Origin: Actinomycetota bacterium
Lineage (GTDB): Bacteria; Actinomycetota; Actinomycetes; Nanopelagicales; Nanopelagicaceae
Direction: 5' to 3'
Assembly: GCA_009698615.1 (NCBI GenBank)
Contig: WLPU01000009.1
Location: forward strand, 1 to 64,000
DNA: 64,000 nucleotides
In this document: piece after piece, positions 62,470 to 64,000 of the stretch
Layout of the letters: each line of letters starts with the position of its first letter
Numbering within the stretch: the stretch's first letter is position 1
Notes under the pieces: model-generated
Told to the model about the DNA's origin: nothing
Database searches by the model: none
Seen by the model: only the letters and a program-made list of their open reading frames with translations
Translations under genes and position numbers: made by a program

Positions 62470-63647
62470 GATGCTAGTACTGCTGTAAATCTGGCCGGTG
62501 AAAAAGCACTTGCATCCATAAACGGTGTAGCCGCTGTTACTTGTGAAGTGATGAGTTCTGCAGTAGCTGGAGCTAAACCGATGCCAGCGCCTTCGTGTCC
62601 TGCTGCGTGCCATAATCCTGTTACCAGCGGATCTTGCCCAATTACCGGAAGGTGATCTGGCGCATAAGGCCTAAATCCTCTATATGCGCGCACGAGTTGA
62701 ACATTGCGCAATACCGGAAAGAGCGAAATAGCTTGCGCCGCTAGTACCCGCAAAATAGAAATATCGAGGTCTGATTTAAAACCCACTCTTTCTCGACTAG
62801 CGCCAATCAAAATAGTTCCACTCTTTGTTCCTTCGACAACTGCGCTCGATTGCAAATCGGCATCTCCGCTTGCAACATTTGCTACATAGTCAGAGTCATA
62901 GACTTTATGAGAAATCAAGTGAGCAGCTGGGGCAGTTACAAGAATGAATCCTCGCCGCGGTGCTATTGGCAAGAACGAACCAGCCAGTTGTGCGATCTCT
63001 CCCGCCCATGTTCCAGTGGCGTTAACAACAATCCGAGTCGCAAACTCCCCTTGATTGGTGAGTACGCTCTTGACTCCTACTGAATCTTTGTTGATTGCAA
63101 TCACATCTGCACCCGAAATAACGTTTCCACCACGCTGGCGTAAAATTCGCAGCATTCTCGCTGCTGCGAGCATTGGTTGGCATTGCGCATCACCTGGATA
63201 ATGAATTCCGTAATCCACTTCATGAGACAAATACGGTTCTAATAGGCGAAGCTCCTTGCTTCCCACTTCAATGGCTTCAACTCCGGCGACTTCCTGCTGT
63301 CGGCTAAGAGATCGCAGCGCAGTTTTCCCGTTGTCGCTTCGAGATACGACAATTCCACCCTTGGCTTCTAATTCAAATCCTCCGCCAATTTCTTCAGAAA
63401 TTTCAAACCATGCATTTCTGGATCGCATCGCTAAAGTAAGTTCGGCCCCAGGTTCTTTATCTGAAACTAAAATATTTCCTTCGCCAGCACCTGTCGTCCC
63501 ACCTGCAATTGGTCCACGATCAAGGACTAAAACTTTTAACCCCGCGCCACTAAGTTTCAGCGCACATGCAGCCCCGACAACTCCTGCACCAATAACTATG
63601 GCATCCGGGTGAGACTTGAAATCTGGCACGCCGTAGAGGTTACTCAC
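62466..63647 (-). CDS. FAD-dependent oxidoreductase, DAO family (HcnC-like)
   Basis: DAIVIGAGVVGAACALKLSGAGLKVLVLDRGPIAGGTTGAGEGN; RAYRGFRPYAPDHLPVIG; HAAGHEGAGIGLAPATAEL. Confidence 0.9.
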   Translation of the reverse strand: MSNLYGVPDFKSHPDAIVIGAGVVGAACALKLSGAGLKVLVLDRGPIAGGTTGAGEGNILVSDKEPGAELTLAMRSRNAWFEISEEIGGGFELEAKGGIVVSRSDNGKTALRSLSRQQEVAGVEAIEVGSKELRLLEPYLSHEVDYGIHYPGDAQCQPMLAAARMLRILRQRGGNVISGADVIAINKDSVGVKSVLTNQGEFATRIVVNATGTWAGEIAQLAGSFLPIAPRRGFILVTAPAAHLISHKVYDSDYVANVASGDADLQSSAVVEGTKSGTILIGASRERVGFKSDLDISILRVLAAQAISLFPVLRNVQLVRAYRGFRPYAPDHLPVIGQDPLVTGLWHAAGHEGAGIGLAPATAELITSQVTAATPFMDASAFSPARFTAVLAS

Positions 63648-63746
63648 TTATTGCGGCGGGCGTGAGAGCCTGCTCTGAGATGAAAATTATTGCCTTTGTT
63701 CTAAAAAGCCCTAGTCAAATGGCTCCAAAGTGAGCAAGATAAAGGG

Positions 63747-64000
63747 GTGACCAAGCCAGTAGTTTCACTTGCTCAGGTAACTATTAGATTCGCTGGAGAC
63801 AGCGGTGATGGCATGCAACTTACGGGTGATCGCTTTACTATGGATACCGCAAGTTTGGGTAATGACCTTTCCACTCTTCCAAATTTCCCTGCAGAGATTC
63901 GTGCTCCTGCCGGAACCGTTCTAGGAGTTTCATCGTTCCAGTTGCACTTTGCCGACCATCATGTTCAAACTCCTGGCGATGCTCCGGATGTTCTAGTCGC
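63747..64000 (+). CDS. 2-oxoacid:acceptor oxidoreductase alpha/gamma subunit, N-terminal fragment (window edge)
   Basis: GTG start, [84 protein letters not shown]. Confidence 0.85.
   Translation, partial: MTKPVVSLAQVTIRFAGDSGDGMQLTGDRFTMDTASLGNDLSTLPNFPAEIRAPAGTVLGVSSFQLHFADHHVQTPGDAPDVLV

Overview
The window is a gene-dense, AT-leaning actinobacterial chromosome segment with short intergenic gaps and many start/stop overlaps. I could not identify the organism beyond 'actinobacterium, probably a streamlined lineage'. About 1-18.6 kb holds the core information-processing cluster: fusA (partial), rpsG, rpsL, rpoC, rpoB, rplL, rplJ, rplA, rplK, nusG, secE, tRNA-Trp, an aminotransferase, murB, a MaoC/HadAB-like dehydratase pair, rpmG, tRNA-Met and tRNA-Thr. 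About 18.6-28.6 kb holds a zinc-less quinone oxidoreductase-like gene, a GNAT/enolase-superfamily pair, a PutA-like fused proline catabolic enzyme, a minimal cpaF-tadB-tadC set and an initiator tRNA. About 28.6-48.2 kb resembles the mycobacterial Rv3193c-Rv3202c block: UPF0182, YlbL-like S16 peptidase, DUF2342, M48-like, ThiF-like, ABC1 kinase, WhiB7-like, UvrD-like, NudC, AdnB, AdnA. About 48.2-64 kb holds typA, a class III aminotransferase, ychF, rmuC, two alpha-hydroxy-acid oxidases around an SDR, and a minus-strand operon that looks like hydroxyproline catabolism, ending at a partial 2-oxoacid oxidoreductase gene. The strongest non-catalogue signal is the leader of the whiB7-like gene. It has an unlisted 49-codon uORF with a good Shine-Dalgarno, a strong intrinsic terminator before the whiB start, and a possible competing antiterminator pairing, which together look like ribosome-mediated attenuation. 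Other points worth a second look are a CysS-tail/glycosyltransferase-like fusion, a candidate structured RNA near 33.9 kb, a PDZ-less YlbL-like peptidase, and a degenerate TOMM-type ThiF-like protein.
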